A stretch of 64,000 nt of DNA from NCBI GenBank assembly GCA_049325055.1, contig JBMOPB010000024.1:62001-126000 (forward strand), given 5' to 3'. The DNA comes from BRHc4a sp049325055 (GTDB taxonomy: Bacteria > Bacillota > Desulfotomaculia > Desulfotomaculales > Desulfocucumaceae). Under the pieces are notes generated by a model. It did not search any database, was not told where the DNA came from, and saw only the letters and a program-made list of their open reading frames with translations. The translations under genes were made by a program, and so were the position numbers. Shown here piece by piece: positions 48,883 through 56,835 of the stretch. The stretch's first letter is position 1. The number at the start of each line of letters is the position of its first letter.

Positions 48883-48977
48883 AAGAATACAGAATTCAGG
48901 AGTCATAACTTATAACTTATATAACTTAGGTACCCGGCACCTAAGTTATGCTGTTGGATTCTGGCTTCTGTATTCTT
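48883..48977. repeat. 95-bp palindromic repeat with nested hairpin
   Basis: Outer arms AAGAATACAGAA (48883-48894) and TTCTGTATTCTT (48966-48977) are exact inverted copies. Inside, ATAACTTAGGT (48921-48931) pairs with ACCTAAGTTAT (48939-48949). The right arm contains GGATTCTGGCTTCTG, tying it to the dispersed repeat family. It is in the gap between the ATPase and cheW genes. Confidence 0.75.
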
Positions 48978-49071
48978 GTGTTCTAAATAATTTTCCCACA
49001 AAAGAGGGCAAATAATTAAGGCCGGAGGACCGGCCCTGTCAGTGATTCAAACTGAATTAACCCACTTGCTG

Positions 49072-49485
49072 TTAAATAACCTGCTCCAGGTTTAAAAGGA
49101 GCCAAAGCTGGTCTTTTTTCTTTACAACACCCCTGAGGTAGTCGACATTGTCTCCTGCCACCGAAGGAGGATCGATTTCATCTTCGGTGAACCTTCCCAC
49201 CTCCAGCACCACATCCACTATCATGCCCACTTTTTGTCCACCGTGCTCCACAACTATGATTCTGGTATCCTCGCCGTACTCGTTAACCGGCAGGTTGAGT
49301 CTCTTGTTGAGGTTTATAACAGGCACTATGCTGCCGCGCAGGTTTATGATACCTTCCACATAGTGCTTGGTATTGGGAACCCTGGTAATGTTGCTCATGC
49401 GGATGATTTCCTGGGTTTCCTGGATTGGCAGGGCATACTGCTGATCGTTAAGCTGAAAAATAACAAGTTGTTCTTCTGATTTCAC
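49072..49485 (-). CDS. cheW: CheW-domain coupling protein, standalone
   Basis: Adaptor (137 aa) that links chemoreceptors to CheA kinase. The CheW fold is evident: LVIFQLNDQQYALPIQETQEIIR, VEGIINLRGSIVPVINLNKRL and GMIVDVVLEVGRF. GTG 49485 follows AAGGGGGT by 8 bases and gives the usual CheW length; the longer in-frame extension lacks support. No other chemotaxis genes are in the window, so it may serve a distant array or another kinase. Confidence 0.92.
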   Translation of the reverse strand: MKSEEQLVIFQLNDQQYALPIQETQEIIRMSNITRVPNTKHYVEGIINLRGSIVPVINLNKRLNLPVNEYGEDTRIIVVEHGGQKVGMIVDVVLEVGRFTEDEIDPPSVAGDNVDYLRGVVKKKDQLWLLLNLEQVI

Positions 49486-49700
49486 AGGGCAATACCCCCT
49501 TAAATAAGTGTTGGCTGCCAAATCAGTCCGGTCGTAATTTAAAAATTTAACATAATTCTGCAAAATCCTCCTTTTTCCGGAGGATAAAAAATAATTTTTA
49601 ATTGATTTACATAGAAAAACCAATGAACCAAATCAGTATTTCTTTCGTCTAAATAATTGATAACCATGTAAAAACCTGTAGTTAACCACCGGAAGGAGAC

Positions 49701-50951
49701 ATGAATTTGAAAACAGCAGCATCAATAATAGCCATAGTTATTACCGGCTCCCTTTTTTTATTTTTCGGGGTGCCTTCCGGCCCCGTTCCCGGCCCGGCTT
49801 CCGGCCCCCCGGCCCCGGAATTCAAGCTGGGCAACGAGATGTTGATGGCAAAGCATCACTACCTGATAGAGTGGAAAAGAATCGGGCTGGTGACCAACCA
49901 GAGCGGGGTCACGGCCGCCGGGAAAAGCATGGTTGACGTTCTGTCAGCAGACAAGTCCGTGAGCCTGACGGCTCTTTACGCCCCGGAGCACGGAATTGAC
50001 GGCACCGCTAAAGCCGGGGAATACGTGGAGTCATACATGGACAGCAAACTGAATGTACCGGTATACAGCCTGTACGGAAAGACCAGGATGCCCACCGCCG
50101 ATATGCTGAAAGACGTTGACGCGCTCGTTTTTGACATTCAGGATATCGGCGCCAGAACCTACACTTACATGTCCACACTTAACTACTGCATGGCGGCGGC
50201 GAAAAAGTACAATAAGCAGGTTATAGTGCTGGACCGCCCCAACCCCCTGGGAGGGGAGACAGTGGAGGGACCGGTTCTGGAAGATCCCTATGCAAGCTTT
50301 GTGGGTGTGGACTACCTCCCCATGGCCCACGGCATGACAGCGGGAGAATTGGCCCTCTTTTTCAACCGCAAAATAGGCGCGGACCTCGTTGTGGTGCCCA
50401 TGAACGGTTATACCCGTACCATGCTTTACCAGGACACCGGCCTGCCCTGGATTCAGACATCCCCCAACATACCGGACCTGGACTCGGTTTTCGGATACAT
50501 GGCCACCGGCCTGGGCGAGGGAACAGGTATTTTCCAGGCGGATAAATTCAGGTGGATAGGAGGAAAGGGAATAGATTCCCAAAAATTTGCCGATCTCCTC
50601 AGCCGCTCGGGGCTGAAGGGTGTGGCATTCACCCCGGAAGACAGAGGGTCGGCGGGAGGCGTAAGGCTCAAGATAACCGACTACCGCACGTTCAACCCGG
50701 CCAGGACCGGCATTTACGCCCTCGCCACCGCCCGTTCGCTGAATAACTTCAGCGTTCCGAAAAGCGGCGGCGCCATAGTGATGTTTGATAAAATAATGGG
50801 TACTGACAAAATGGGTGAGTATCTGGAGAGAGGGCTAACTCCGGAACAGATCGTGGGTGAATACACCCCGTCTTTGAACCGGTTCAAGGAGGAAAGACAA
50901 AAATACCTTATTTACGGCTACCAGCCCTCGGAGGAAACGCCAAGGAGGTAA
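49701..50951 (+). CDS. namZ: Exo-beta-N-acetylmuramidase NamZ family (DUF1343) protein
   Basis: Exported enzyme (416 aa) whose family releases N-acetylmuramic acid from muropeptide or sugar-chain ends in cell-wall recycling. A hydrophobic N-terminal signal or anchor (ASIIAIVITGSLFLFFG) is followed by a Pro-rich spacer and the DUF1343 core: GLVTNQSGV, ALYAPEHGIDG, LVFDIQDIGARTYTYMST and VLDRPNPLGG. AAGGAG precedes the ATG. The Pro-rich spacer suggests it stands off the membrane. Activity is inferred from characterised members. Confidence 0.88.
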   Translation: MNLKTAASIIAIVITGSLFLFFGVPSGPVPGPASGPPAPEFKLGNEMLMAKHHYLIEWKRIGLVTNQSGVTAAGKSMVDVLSADKSVSLTALYAPEHGIDGTAKAGEYVESYMDSKLNVPVYSLYGKTRMPTADMLKDVDALVFDIQDIGARTYTYMSTLNYCMAAAKKYNKQVIVLDRPNPLGGETVEGPVLEDPYASFVGVDYLPMAHGMTAGELALFFNRKIGADLVVVPMNGYTRTMLYQDTGLPWIQTSPNIPDLDSVFGYMATGLGEGTGIFQADKFRWIGGKGIDSQKFADLLSRSGLKGVAFTPEDRGSAGGVRLKITDYRTFNPARTGIYALATARSLNNFSVPKSGGAIVMFDKIMGTDKMGEYLERGLTPEQIVGEYTPSLNRFKEERQKYLIYGYQPSEETPRR

Positions 50952-50969
50952 CGGCCGGGCAATCCGGAT

Positions 50970-51629
50970 CTAAATAACGGAAAACCAGAAGGCCTTCAGC
51001 ACGTACTGCTGGATTACGTCCTGCTGTTTACGGTGTATGCTGCAGAATTTTACACCGGCGAAGAACATTCCGTTTTCTTCCGGTATGTCAGCCGGCCCGG
51101 CCCAAGCCACAACGGAAGGCGCCTTTATCCGGCTGTAGCTTCCTCCTGCCGGTAAAACAAACTGCAGTTTTATCTCACTGCCCTTTTCAATAAACTCGGG
51201 CAGTACCAGTTTCATCCCCCCGGCGCTTATATTGGCGGCCTCGGCCTTTTTGAGATCCGGGGCCTCCCCCTCCGGAGGCATAAAGGAATACTGAACCTTT
51301 AACAGCTTGTCCACCCTTATAAAACTTCTCATCTCGGTTTTGCCCACATGATCCGGAAGGGAGATCCCGGCATGCCCGCCAGGACCTTCAGGAAGAATCA
51401 GCGCCGTGCTGTTAAAACGGTAAAGCCCCTGCCGCCCCGGGATATACACGGTCAGTGAATCCCCCCTGTTTATCCGCATGGCCTCAGGGCCTCCGGAGCG
51501 GATGAGGAACGGGGGGGCTATATATATCACGCCCTGGTATATGTTCTCGACGTGCGAAACATATCTCAAGGCGCTGTCCGGGCCGGATACGTATATTTTT
51601 GTGCCGGGCTGGATTATTTCTTCCCACAT
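50970..51629 (-). CDS. PilZ-domain c-di-GMP receptor (YpfA/YcgR-like)
   Basis: A 219-aa cytoplasmic protein with an N-terminal YcgR-N-like domain (about 1-95) and a C-terminal PilZ domain. The c-di-GMP binding residues are intact: RSFIR (RxxxR) and NISAGG (D/NxSxxG). Known relatives slow flagella or alter surface behaviour when bound. ATG 51629 has AGAGGG upstream; an earlier in-frame start lacks an SD. No flagellar genes are nearby. Confidence 0.85.
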   Translation of the reverse strand: MWEEIIQPGTKIYVSGPDSALRYVSHVENIYQGVIYIAPPFLIRSGGPEAMRINRGDSLTVYIPGRQGLYRFNSTALILPEGPGGHAGISLPDHVGKTEMRSFIRVDKLLKVQYSFMPPEGEAPDLKKAEAANISAGGMKLVLPEFIEKGSEIKLQFVLPAGGSYSRIKAPSVVAWAGPADIPEENGMFFAGVKFCSIHRKQQDVIQQYVLKAFWFSVI

Positions 51630-51917
51630 AAAGACCCTCTTCTTGTCATCATTGTCTCCCTTTTTATTATTATCGAGGAAAAATGCCGATAAATAAACTA
51701 TTTTAAGCACAGAATTTAATTACAAAAAAATTTAAATAAACCGCTAATTCGACACTGCTTGTTGGGCCGGAGGTACTGCCTTCGGCCTCTTCTTCCGGGA
51801 ATTAATACATAGTAATCACGTTAAGCAACCATTATCCCATATACTGGAGTATAAACGCGGGGACGCCCGGTAGTCATTCTTTTACCTAAATGATAACCCC
51901 TCATTGAAACCTCCGTG

Positions 51918-51969
51918 TATAGCCAGGAAATCATCCGCTGAATTTTTTCAGCATAATCTCCTGGCTATA
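51918..51969. repeat. 11-bp inverted repeat before the terminator
   Basis: TATAGCCAGGA (51918-51928) pairs perfectly with TCCTGGCTATA (51959-51969), with an inner GCTG/CAGC stem around a T-rich loop. It directly precedes the hairpin at 51972-52010. Together they fill the gene-free 51711-52028 stretch, which otherwise shows nothing. Confidence 0.6.
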
Positions 51970-51971
51970 TA

Positions 51972-52010
51972 AAAAAACCGTTTCCAGATCAGTTCTGGAA
52001 ACGGTTTTTT
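51972..52010. terminator. Perfect 17-bp bidirectional terminator
   Basis: AAAAAACCGTTTCCAGA (51972-51988) pairs exactly with TCTGGAAACGGTTTTTT (51994-52010). A/T tracts on both sides allow termination in both directions; it ends the PLP-enzyme operon on the minus strand. Confidence 0.93.
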
Positions 52011-52028
52011 ACACATGACAAGTTTCAA

Positions 52029-53390
52029 TCACCTCATTTCCCGGATCCTTTTGTCGTACTCACCCACCTTGGCGTATTCTTCCTCCCAAAACAGGGGGCT
52101 TTTCATGGAATCCATGTACTCCTTGCTGTAGCCGAAGGGCAGCCAGTCCTTTTCCTTTTGGAGGAAAAGCTGTTCCTTCCGGTCCCTGCGCCGGAAATCA
52201 TATACCCACCTTTCGTCGGCGCCAAGGAATATATCCCTGAACCAGCGCTCCAGAACGAAGTCCTCGGTCTCCAGACAGCGCCTGTCCAGGTCTTCCAGAA
52301 CCGACTCGTAGCGGTCAAATCCGTCTGTGGCTATGGTGACCACGTTGTCGTCCGGCCCCAGGCGCAGGTACTTGGCCATTTTTATGGCCCCAAGTACGTT
52401 GCACATACCGGAAACACCGAACAGCTCTTTAATGTCCCGGGCCGTCTGGGGGTCAACCCCCATTTTGATCAGCACGTCTGTGCCATCGTGTATTATTTTA
52501 AGCGCCCTGACCGTGTCGTCATCATGGATGAGGGTGACGAAATCGGTTGTCAGCACATTGTGGATGAGGGTGCACATCTTGTCGCCTATACCCTCGATCC
52601 GGTGCTGGCCCCGGCCGCCAGTGGCCAGGGTGGAGCACTCATAGGGCTCCAGAGCAACTATTTTGGCCTCGGGAAATGCCTGCTTTATCTGGTCCCCGGC
52701 AGCAATGGTCCCGGCGGACCCCGGGGCCGATGTGAAGCAGGCTATCCGCCCGTTGCCTATCCCCTTTACCGCCTCTATGGCGGAATTGCCGGTGACGTAG
52801 CGGTGGAAGCGGTAATTGGGCATAAGCTCGAACTGGGCCAGGGGCTTGTTTTTAGGGTTCTTTTTCAGCTCATGTGTCCTCTGGAGGGTCAGTATCACGT
52901 CGCTCTCGGTTCCCGGGGTCAAGTCCAGCTCCCCGCCGTAGGCCCTGATACGGTCGTACCTCTCCTTGCTCATATTGTCCGGCATGATTACCACCGCTTT
53001 ATAGCCCATCAGCCTGCAGATATAGGCCACACCGATGCCGAAGTTCCCTGTGGAGGGGCCAAGAATGGTATGCTCACCGGGGATTATCTCCCCGTCCACG
53101 CACCCCTCTATAAGGGTGGAGTAGGCCGGCCCCACTTTATGGGAACCCGAGGGGAAGAAGGTGCCCAGCATCACCACTATATTGGCGTCCACCCCGGTCA
53201 TTTCCCTGGGCAGCACTATTTTCCTGACCTGGTTTTTTTCGTCCTTCCAGGTGATGTTGAAAAGATTTATGGGGTCAAGATCGTTTTCCTTAAGCTCCTT
53301 AAGGGCTTTTTCCCGGACCTTGGGGTCTATTTTTTCCGGGTGCAGCATTTCTTCATAGGTGGGTCCGAAGGGTATTTTTGATACAGTCAA
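52029..53390 (-). CDS. Fold-type II PLP-dependent enzyme, cysteine synthase-like
   Basis: A 453-aa pyridoxal-phosphate enzyme of the tryptophan synthase beta/cysteine synthase superfamily. The PLP lysine lies in FPSGSHKVGPAYS (about 86), followed by the phosphate-binding GPSTGNFGIGVAY and a later SAPGSAGTIAAGD. It is longer than ordinary cysteine synthase; the C-terminal 90 residues (ERWFRDIFLGADERWVYDF) are not part of the standard fold. The 57 bases to threonine synthase suggest one operon and a role in amino acid metabolism. The exact reaction is unknown. Confidence 0.82.
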   Translation of the reverse strand: MTVSKIPFGPTYEEMLHPEKIDPKVREKALKELKENDLDPINLFNITWKDEKNQVRKIVLPREMTGVDANIVVMLGTFFPSGSHKVGPAYSTLIEGCVDGEIIPGEHTILGPSTGNFGIGVAYICRLMGYKAVVIMPDNMSKERYDRIRAYGGELDLTPGTESDVILTLQRTHELKKNPKNKPLAQFELMPNYRFHRYVTGNSAIEAVKGIGNGRIACFTSAPGSAGTIAAGDQIKQAFPEAKIVALEPYECSTLATGGRGQHRIEGIGDKMCTLIHNVLTTDFVTLIHDDDTVRALKIIHDGTDVLIKMGVDPQTARDIKELFGVSGMCNVLGAIKMAKYLRLGPDDNVVTIATDGFDRYESVLEDLDRRCLETEDFVLERWFRDIFLGADERWVYDFRRRDRKEQLFLQKEKDWLPFGYSKEYMDSMKSPLFWEEEYAKVGEYDKRIREMR

Positions 53391-53447
53391 TTTATTAGCC
53401 TCCCAAATATTAATACTTTTAATTGCTTTATGCAGTGCGATTACTTT

Positions 53448-54680
53448 TTAGATCCTTTTCTCCAGCGCCCTGACCAGCTCGTTCATGTCGGGGGCCACCC
53501 GCAAAGGCTCTCCGGCAGCCTTGATTGCGTTGTTCACATCTTTTAAGCCATTGCCGGTTACGCAGACCACAACTTTTTCCCCCCGGCCCACTGCCCCCTG
53601 GGAGGCCAGTTTCTTCAGGCCGGCCAGGCCGGTCACTCCCGCAGGCTCTCCAAAGACGCCTGAAGTGTTCCCCAGAAGCCGCATTGCCTCAAGTATTTCC
53701 TGGTCGCTGACGTTGACCATGGTTCCCCCGGAATCCCTTATGGCCCTCAGCGCCTTGTCGGGGTTTCGGGGAACCCCCACCGCTATACTGTCCGCCAGCG
53801 TGTTTTCCTCCATGGGCACCAGGGGGCTGTTGCTGTGAAAAGCCCTGCTGATGGGGCAGCAGCCCTCGGCCTGCACGCCTACCATTTTGGGCAGCCTGTC
53901 TGTCACCCCGGCCTTGTACAGGTCCACGAACCCTTTCCAGGCCCCGGCTATGGTGCAGCCGTCCCCGACAGAAACCACCACCAGGTCCGGCACCTCCCAG
54001 CCAAGCTGCTCGCAGACTTCCAGGGTGACTGTCTTTTTGCCTTCCACAAGGTAGGGGTTGATGGCTGCGTTCCGGTTGTACCAGCCCCACTTGTCAATGG
54101 CCCGTGATGAAAGCTCAAAGGCGTCCTGGTAGCTGCCCTGTACGCTGATTACATTGGCGCCGAATATGAGAAGCTGGGCCACCTTTCCCTGGGGCGCCCT
54201 GCCGGGGACGAATATGAATGTTTTCATCCCCATGGAAGCGGCGTTGCCGGCCAGCGAGGAGGCGGCGTTGCCTGTGGAGGAGCAGGCTATGGTCCTGGCG
54301 CCGGCCTCGGCCGCCTTAACCACCGCCATGGCAGAGGCCCGGTCCTTGAGGGAGGCGGTGGGGTTGATGCCATCGTCCTTGATATAAAGACGGTCCATCC
54401 CCAGCGCTTGACCCAGCGCCTGCGCCCGGTAAAGAGGCGACCAGCCCACCCTGAGAGAGGGCCTCGGGGTTTCCGGCCTGACCGGGAGGAAGGGCAGATA
54501 GCGCCACATTGAATAATCACAGTTGCCGGCAAAATATTCCCTGCTCACCTCCCGGGCTATTAGATCATAATCCAATACGACCTCCAGCAGCCCGGAGCAC
54601 CCCCCGCAGGTGTATGTGTCCGGCAGGGGGGGGTGCTTTTTACCGCATTTGATGCATTCCAGGTATTTAACGTTATTCAC
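53448..54680 (-). CDS. thrC: Threonine synthase
   Basis: Converts O-phosphohomoserine to threonine. The 410-aa protein begins with a zinc ribbon (CIKCGKKHPP...CGGCSG, about 9-29) seen in one threonine synthase class. The PLP lysine is in NPTASLKDRAS (about 111), then CSSTGNAASSLAG binds the phosphate. The start is GTG 54680 after AAGGAG. It is upstream of another PLP enzyme. No T-box or other recognised riboswitch was seen in its leader. Confidence 0.92.
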   Translation of the reverse strand: MNNVKYLECIKCGKKHPPLPDTYTCGGCSGLLEVVLDYDLIAREVSREYFAGNCDYSMWRYLPFLPVRPETPRPSLRVGWSPLYRAQALGQALGMDRLYIKDDGINPTASLKDRASAMAVVKAAEAGARTIACSSTGNAASSLAGNAASMGMKTFIFVPGRAPQGKVAQLLIFGANVISVQGSYQDAFELSSRAIDKWGWYNRNAAINPYLVEGKKTVTLEVCEQLGWEVPDLVVVSVGDGCTIAGAWKGFVDLYKAGVTDRLPKMVGVQAEGCCPISRAFHSNSPLVPMEENTLADSIAVGVPRNPDKALRAIRDSGGTMVNVSDQEILEAMRLLGNTSGVFGEPAGVTGLAGLKKLASQGAVGRGEKVVVCVTGNGLKDVNNAIKAAGEPLRVAPDMNELVRALEKRI

Positions 54681-54901
54681 AATAAACTCCTTGTTTACGG
54701 GAAAAGCCGTTAATCTGCCGGCATGTTAAATAACAATTTAACGGCGTATTCCGGATTTTTTGTGTGAACTCCGGGCTAAAATCCCCGGGACAGGGGTATC
54801 CGAATTCTATTATAGCACCTATCTTTAAAAAACGGCGCATCTGGCCGATATTTTCATCCCACGCCTTCTGCTGTGCAATATAAAAAAATGGCTGATATTG
54901 A

Positions 54902-55006
54902 TTCCGGTCCAATGAACCGTACTGGCTGGCCATGGGCTACACCGGCTGTTTTCTCAACCTGTTCAACCCGGTTCCCCTGGGGTTTCTGGACGGAGGAAGT
55001 AAATGA
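54902..55006 (+). pseudogene. C-terminal remnant of an M50-type zinc metallopeptidase
   Basis: A plus-strand frame of 34 codons bounded by stops reads NEPYWLAMGYTGCFLNLFN followed by PVPLGFLDGG. The second metal-binding signature of site-2-type M50 peptidases is NLFNLxPxxPLDGG, in the same context. The HExxH half is absent upstream, so this is a decayed fragment. The rest of the gene-free 54681-55156 stretch shows no other gene. Confidence 0.55.
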
Positions 55007-55039
55007 TGGTAAATAAATGATGGTGCCTTAAATGATGGT
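55001..55039 (+). repeat. Three direct copies of AAATGATGGT
   Basis: Copies start at 55001, 55015 and 55030 (14- and 15-base periods), directly at the end of the M50 remnant. Probably a short slippage repeat. Confidence 0.6.
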
Positions 55040-55090
55040 GCCTGGCCCTTAACATATTAACTTATTTGTTTTTGGCTTACCTCTTCCACT

Positions 55091-55123
55091 AAAAAACAAA
55101 AGCCGCAGGATAACTCCTACGAC
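55091..55123 (-). terminator. Terminator of the large minus-strand morphogenesis operon
   Basis: On the minus strand GTCGTAGGA (55123-55115) pairs with TCCTGCGGC (55110-55102), two G-U pairs, followed by TTTTGTTTTTT. It closes the transcript running from fhaA to the 40-aa gene. Confidence 0.8.
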
Positions 55124-55156
55124 CTTTTTTAAGGAATATGATGTTGGTAGTATTTT

Positions 55157-55279
55157 TTATTTCTTCGGCTGTTCCTGCTTGATGAGCTTGTCCTTCACGG
55201 CGCCGCAGGCTTTGCACTTGCCGGGCTTGCATCTGCTTTCAACCGCTTCGCCGCACTGTTCGCATTTATAAACCGCCAT
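55157..55279 (-). CDS. Tiny RCKP-type rubredoxin-like protein (40 aa)
   Basis: A 40-aa protein with CEQCG and CKAC pairs around the sequence ESRCKPGKC, matching the small 'RCKP-type rubredoxin-like' proteins named in anaerobe genomes. It probably binds one iron or zinc. The ATG is two bases past the rpe stop, and its SD (AAAGGAGGG) lies within the last rpe codons, so translation is coupled. Function unknown; an electron-transfer or metal-buffer role is possible. Confidence 0.75.
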   Translation of the reverse strand: MAVYKCEQCGEAVESRCKPGKCKACGAVKDKLIKQEQPKK

Positions 55280-55281
55280 TT

Positions 55282-55953
55282 CTAACCCTCCTTTATTTCT
55301 TTAATAGCCGCTTCTTTTATTTGCCTTACTGCCTGTTCCGGATTTGGGGAACCGAATACCGAGGATCCGGCCACAAGTACGGTGGCGCCCTCCCTGGCCA
55401 CCAGGGGCGCGGTGGCCGGGCCGATGCCCCCGTCCACCTGTATCTCTGCCCCGGACCCCACAGATGACAGCATGCCCCGCACCACTCTGATTTTGGGCAG
55501 CATTTCCCTTATGAACTCCTGCCCCCCGAAGCCCGGGTTTACTGTCATCACCAGCACAAGGTCCAGCATGTCCATTACGTAACCTATAGCGGACGGGTGG
55601 GTAGATGGGTTTAAAGCCACGCCCGCCTTTACTCCACTCTTCTTTATCATCTGAATGGTGCGGTGAAGGTGGGGGCAGGTCTCGGCGTGCACCGTCACCA
55701 GGTCGGCCCCGGCGTCTATGAAATCCCCTATGTACCGGTCGGGGTTTTCTATCATAAGGTGTACGTCAAAAACCATTGCCGAATTCTTTTTAAGCGCCGC
55801 CACCACCGGCGGGCCGAAGGTTATGTTAGGGACGAAGTGCCCGTCCATTATGTCCAGGTGAAGATACTCCGCCCCGGCCTCCTCCACCTTGCGGATTTCC
55901 TCCGCCAGCCTTGAAAAGTCTGCCGCCAGCAGTGACGGCGCAATCTTGATCAT
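55282..55953 (-). CDS. rpe: Ribulose-phosphate 3-epimerase
   Basis: Pentose phosphate enzyme interconverting ribulose 5-phosphate and xylulose 5-phosphate. TIM-barrel motifs in 223 aa: IAPSLLAADF, HLDIMDGHFVPNITFGP, FDVHLMIENPD, VMTVNPGFGGQEFI and VDGGIGPATAPLV. The start ATG directly follows the rsgA stop. rpe after rsgA is standard Gram-positive order. Confidence 0.96.
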   Translation of the reverse strand: MIKIAPSLLAADFSRLAEEIRKVEEAGAEYLHLDIMDGHFVPNITFGPPVVAALKKNSAMVFDVHLMIENPDRYIGDFIDAGADLVTVHAETCPHLHRTIQMIKKSGVKAGVALNPSTHPSAIGYVMDMLDLVLVMTVNPGFGGQEFIREMLPKIRVVRGMLSSVGSGAEIQVDGGIGPATAPLVAREGATVLVAGSSVFGSPNPEQAVRQIKEAAIKEIKEG

Positions 55954-56835
55954 CTAGTAAATCCTCTCCCGGCCAATTATTTCATCAAGTATTTCCAGGT
56001 ACCTCTGGTAACGCCCGGAGTCTATTTCGTTCCTGTCCACGGCCTCCTTGACGGCGCAGTCCGGCTCGGCCCTGTGCAGGCAGCCCCTGAACCTGCAACC
56101 ACCCATGTGCTTTTCTATCTCCGGGTAGAAGTAGGCCAACTCCTCCCTTTTAAGTTCGGGCAGAAAAAGCGTCGAAAAACCCGGTGTGTCGGCCACAAGC
56201 CCTCCGCTTAAAAGCTGGAGCAGTTCAACGTGCCTGGTGGTATGGCGCCCCCTTTTAAGTTTTTGCCCCACCTCGCCTGTTTTGAGTGAGAGTCCCGGCT
56301 GCACCGCGTTGAGCAATGTACTCTTACCCACCCCTGAGGGGCCTGCGAATACAGTTATGCCTTCCCGGAGTATCTCTCTCAGGGAATCAATCCCGGCGCC
56401 GCTGCCGGCGCTGGTAAGCAAAACCGTATACCCGGCATCCCGGTATGCCCTTACATACTCCGGAGTCGTGCCGCCGGCCAGGTCTATCTTGTTGATGCAA
56501 ATAACCGGCTGCACCTCCTCATCCGCAGCCTGCAGAAGAAAGCGGTCCAGAAGCGAAAGAACAGGATCGGGATCCTTCACCGCAAAAACAATTACCAAAC
56601 GGTCCACGTTGGCCACCGGAGGCCTGAACAGGCTGTTGCGGCGGGGGTATACCTCCTCCACCACCCCCTGGTCACGCCCTTTGATGATCAGGGAAACACG
56701 ATCCCCCACCAGAGGGGTTATATTGCGGTGACGGAACACACCCCTCGGTGTACACCGCCATACCCTGTCGCCGGACTTTACAAAGTAAAACCCCCCGTAT
56801 GCCTTTACTATTATCCCATCCACCGTGGAACTCAT
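55954..56835 (-). CDS. rsgA: Ribosome small-subunit maturation GTPase RsgA
   Basis: Circularly permuted GTPase that helps mature the 30S subunit. Order in 293 aa: OB fold (about 1-65), GTPase with NKID-type G4 (CINKIDLAGG) preceding G1 FAGPSGVGKSTLLNAV (about 168), DTPGFSTL, then the zinc domain GGCRFRGCLHRAEPDC. Its ATG abuts the kinase stop (TAAATG). In Bacillus the homologue is phosphorylated by the adjacent PASTA kinase, which fits this order. Confidence 0.96.
   Translation of the reverse strand: MSSTVDGIIVKAYGGFYFVKSGDRVWRCTPRGVFRHRNITPLVGDRVSLIIKGRDQGVVEEVYPRRNSLFRPPVANVDRLVIVFAVKDPDPVLSLLDRFLLQAADEEVQPVICINKIDLAGGTTPEYVRAYRDAGYTVLLTSAGSGAGIDSLREILREGITVFAGPSGVGKSTLLNAVQPGLSLKTGEVGQKLKRGRHTTRHVELLQLLSGGLVADTPGFSTLFLPELKREELAYFYPEIEKHMGGCRFRGCLHRAEPDCAVKEAVDRNEIDSGRYQRYLEILDEIIGRERIY

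Noticed and set aside
52158..53381. 407-codon open frame opposite the PLP enzyme
   Set aside because: Antisense shadow: no domain, no SD, and the opposite strand encodes a clear PLP enzyme.
54681..54900. Threonine T-box or attenuator before thrC
   Set aside because: No T-box sequence, no leader peptide with repeated Thr/Ile codons, and no terminator between 54681 and 54900 were seen.
54673..54933. 86-codon minus-strand frame upstream of thrC
   Set aside because: No SD, no recognisable motif; it overlaps the thrC start and the M50 remnant on the other strand.
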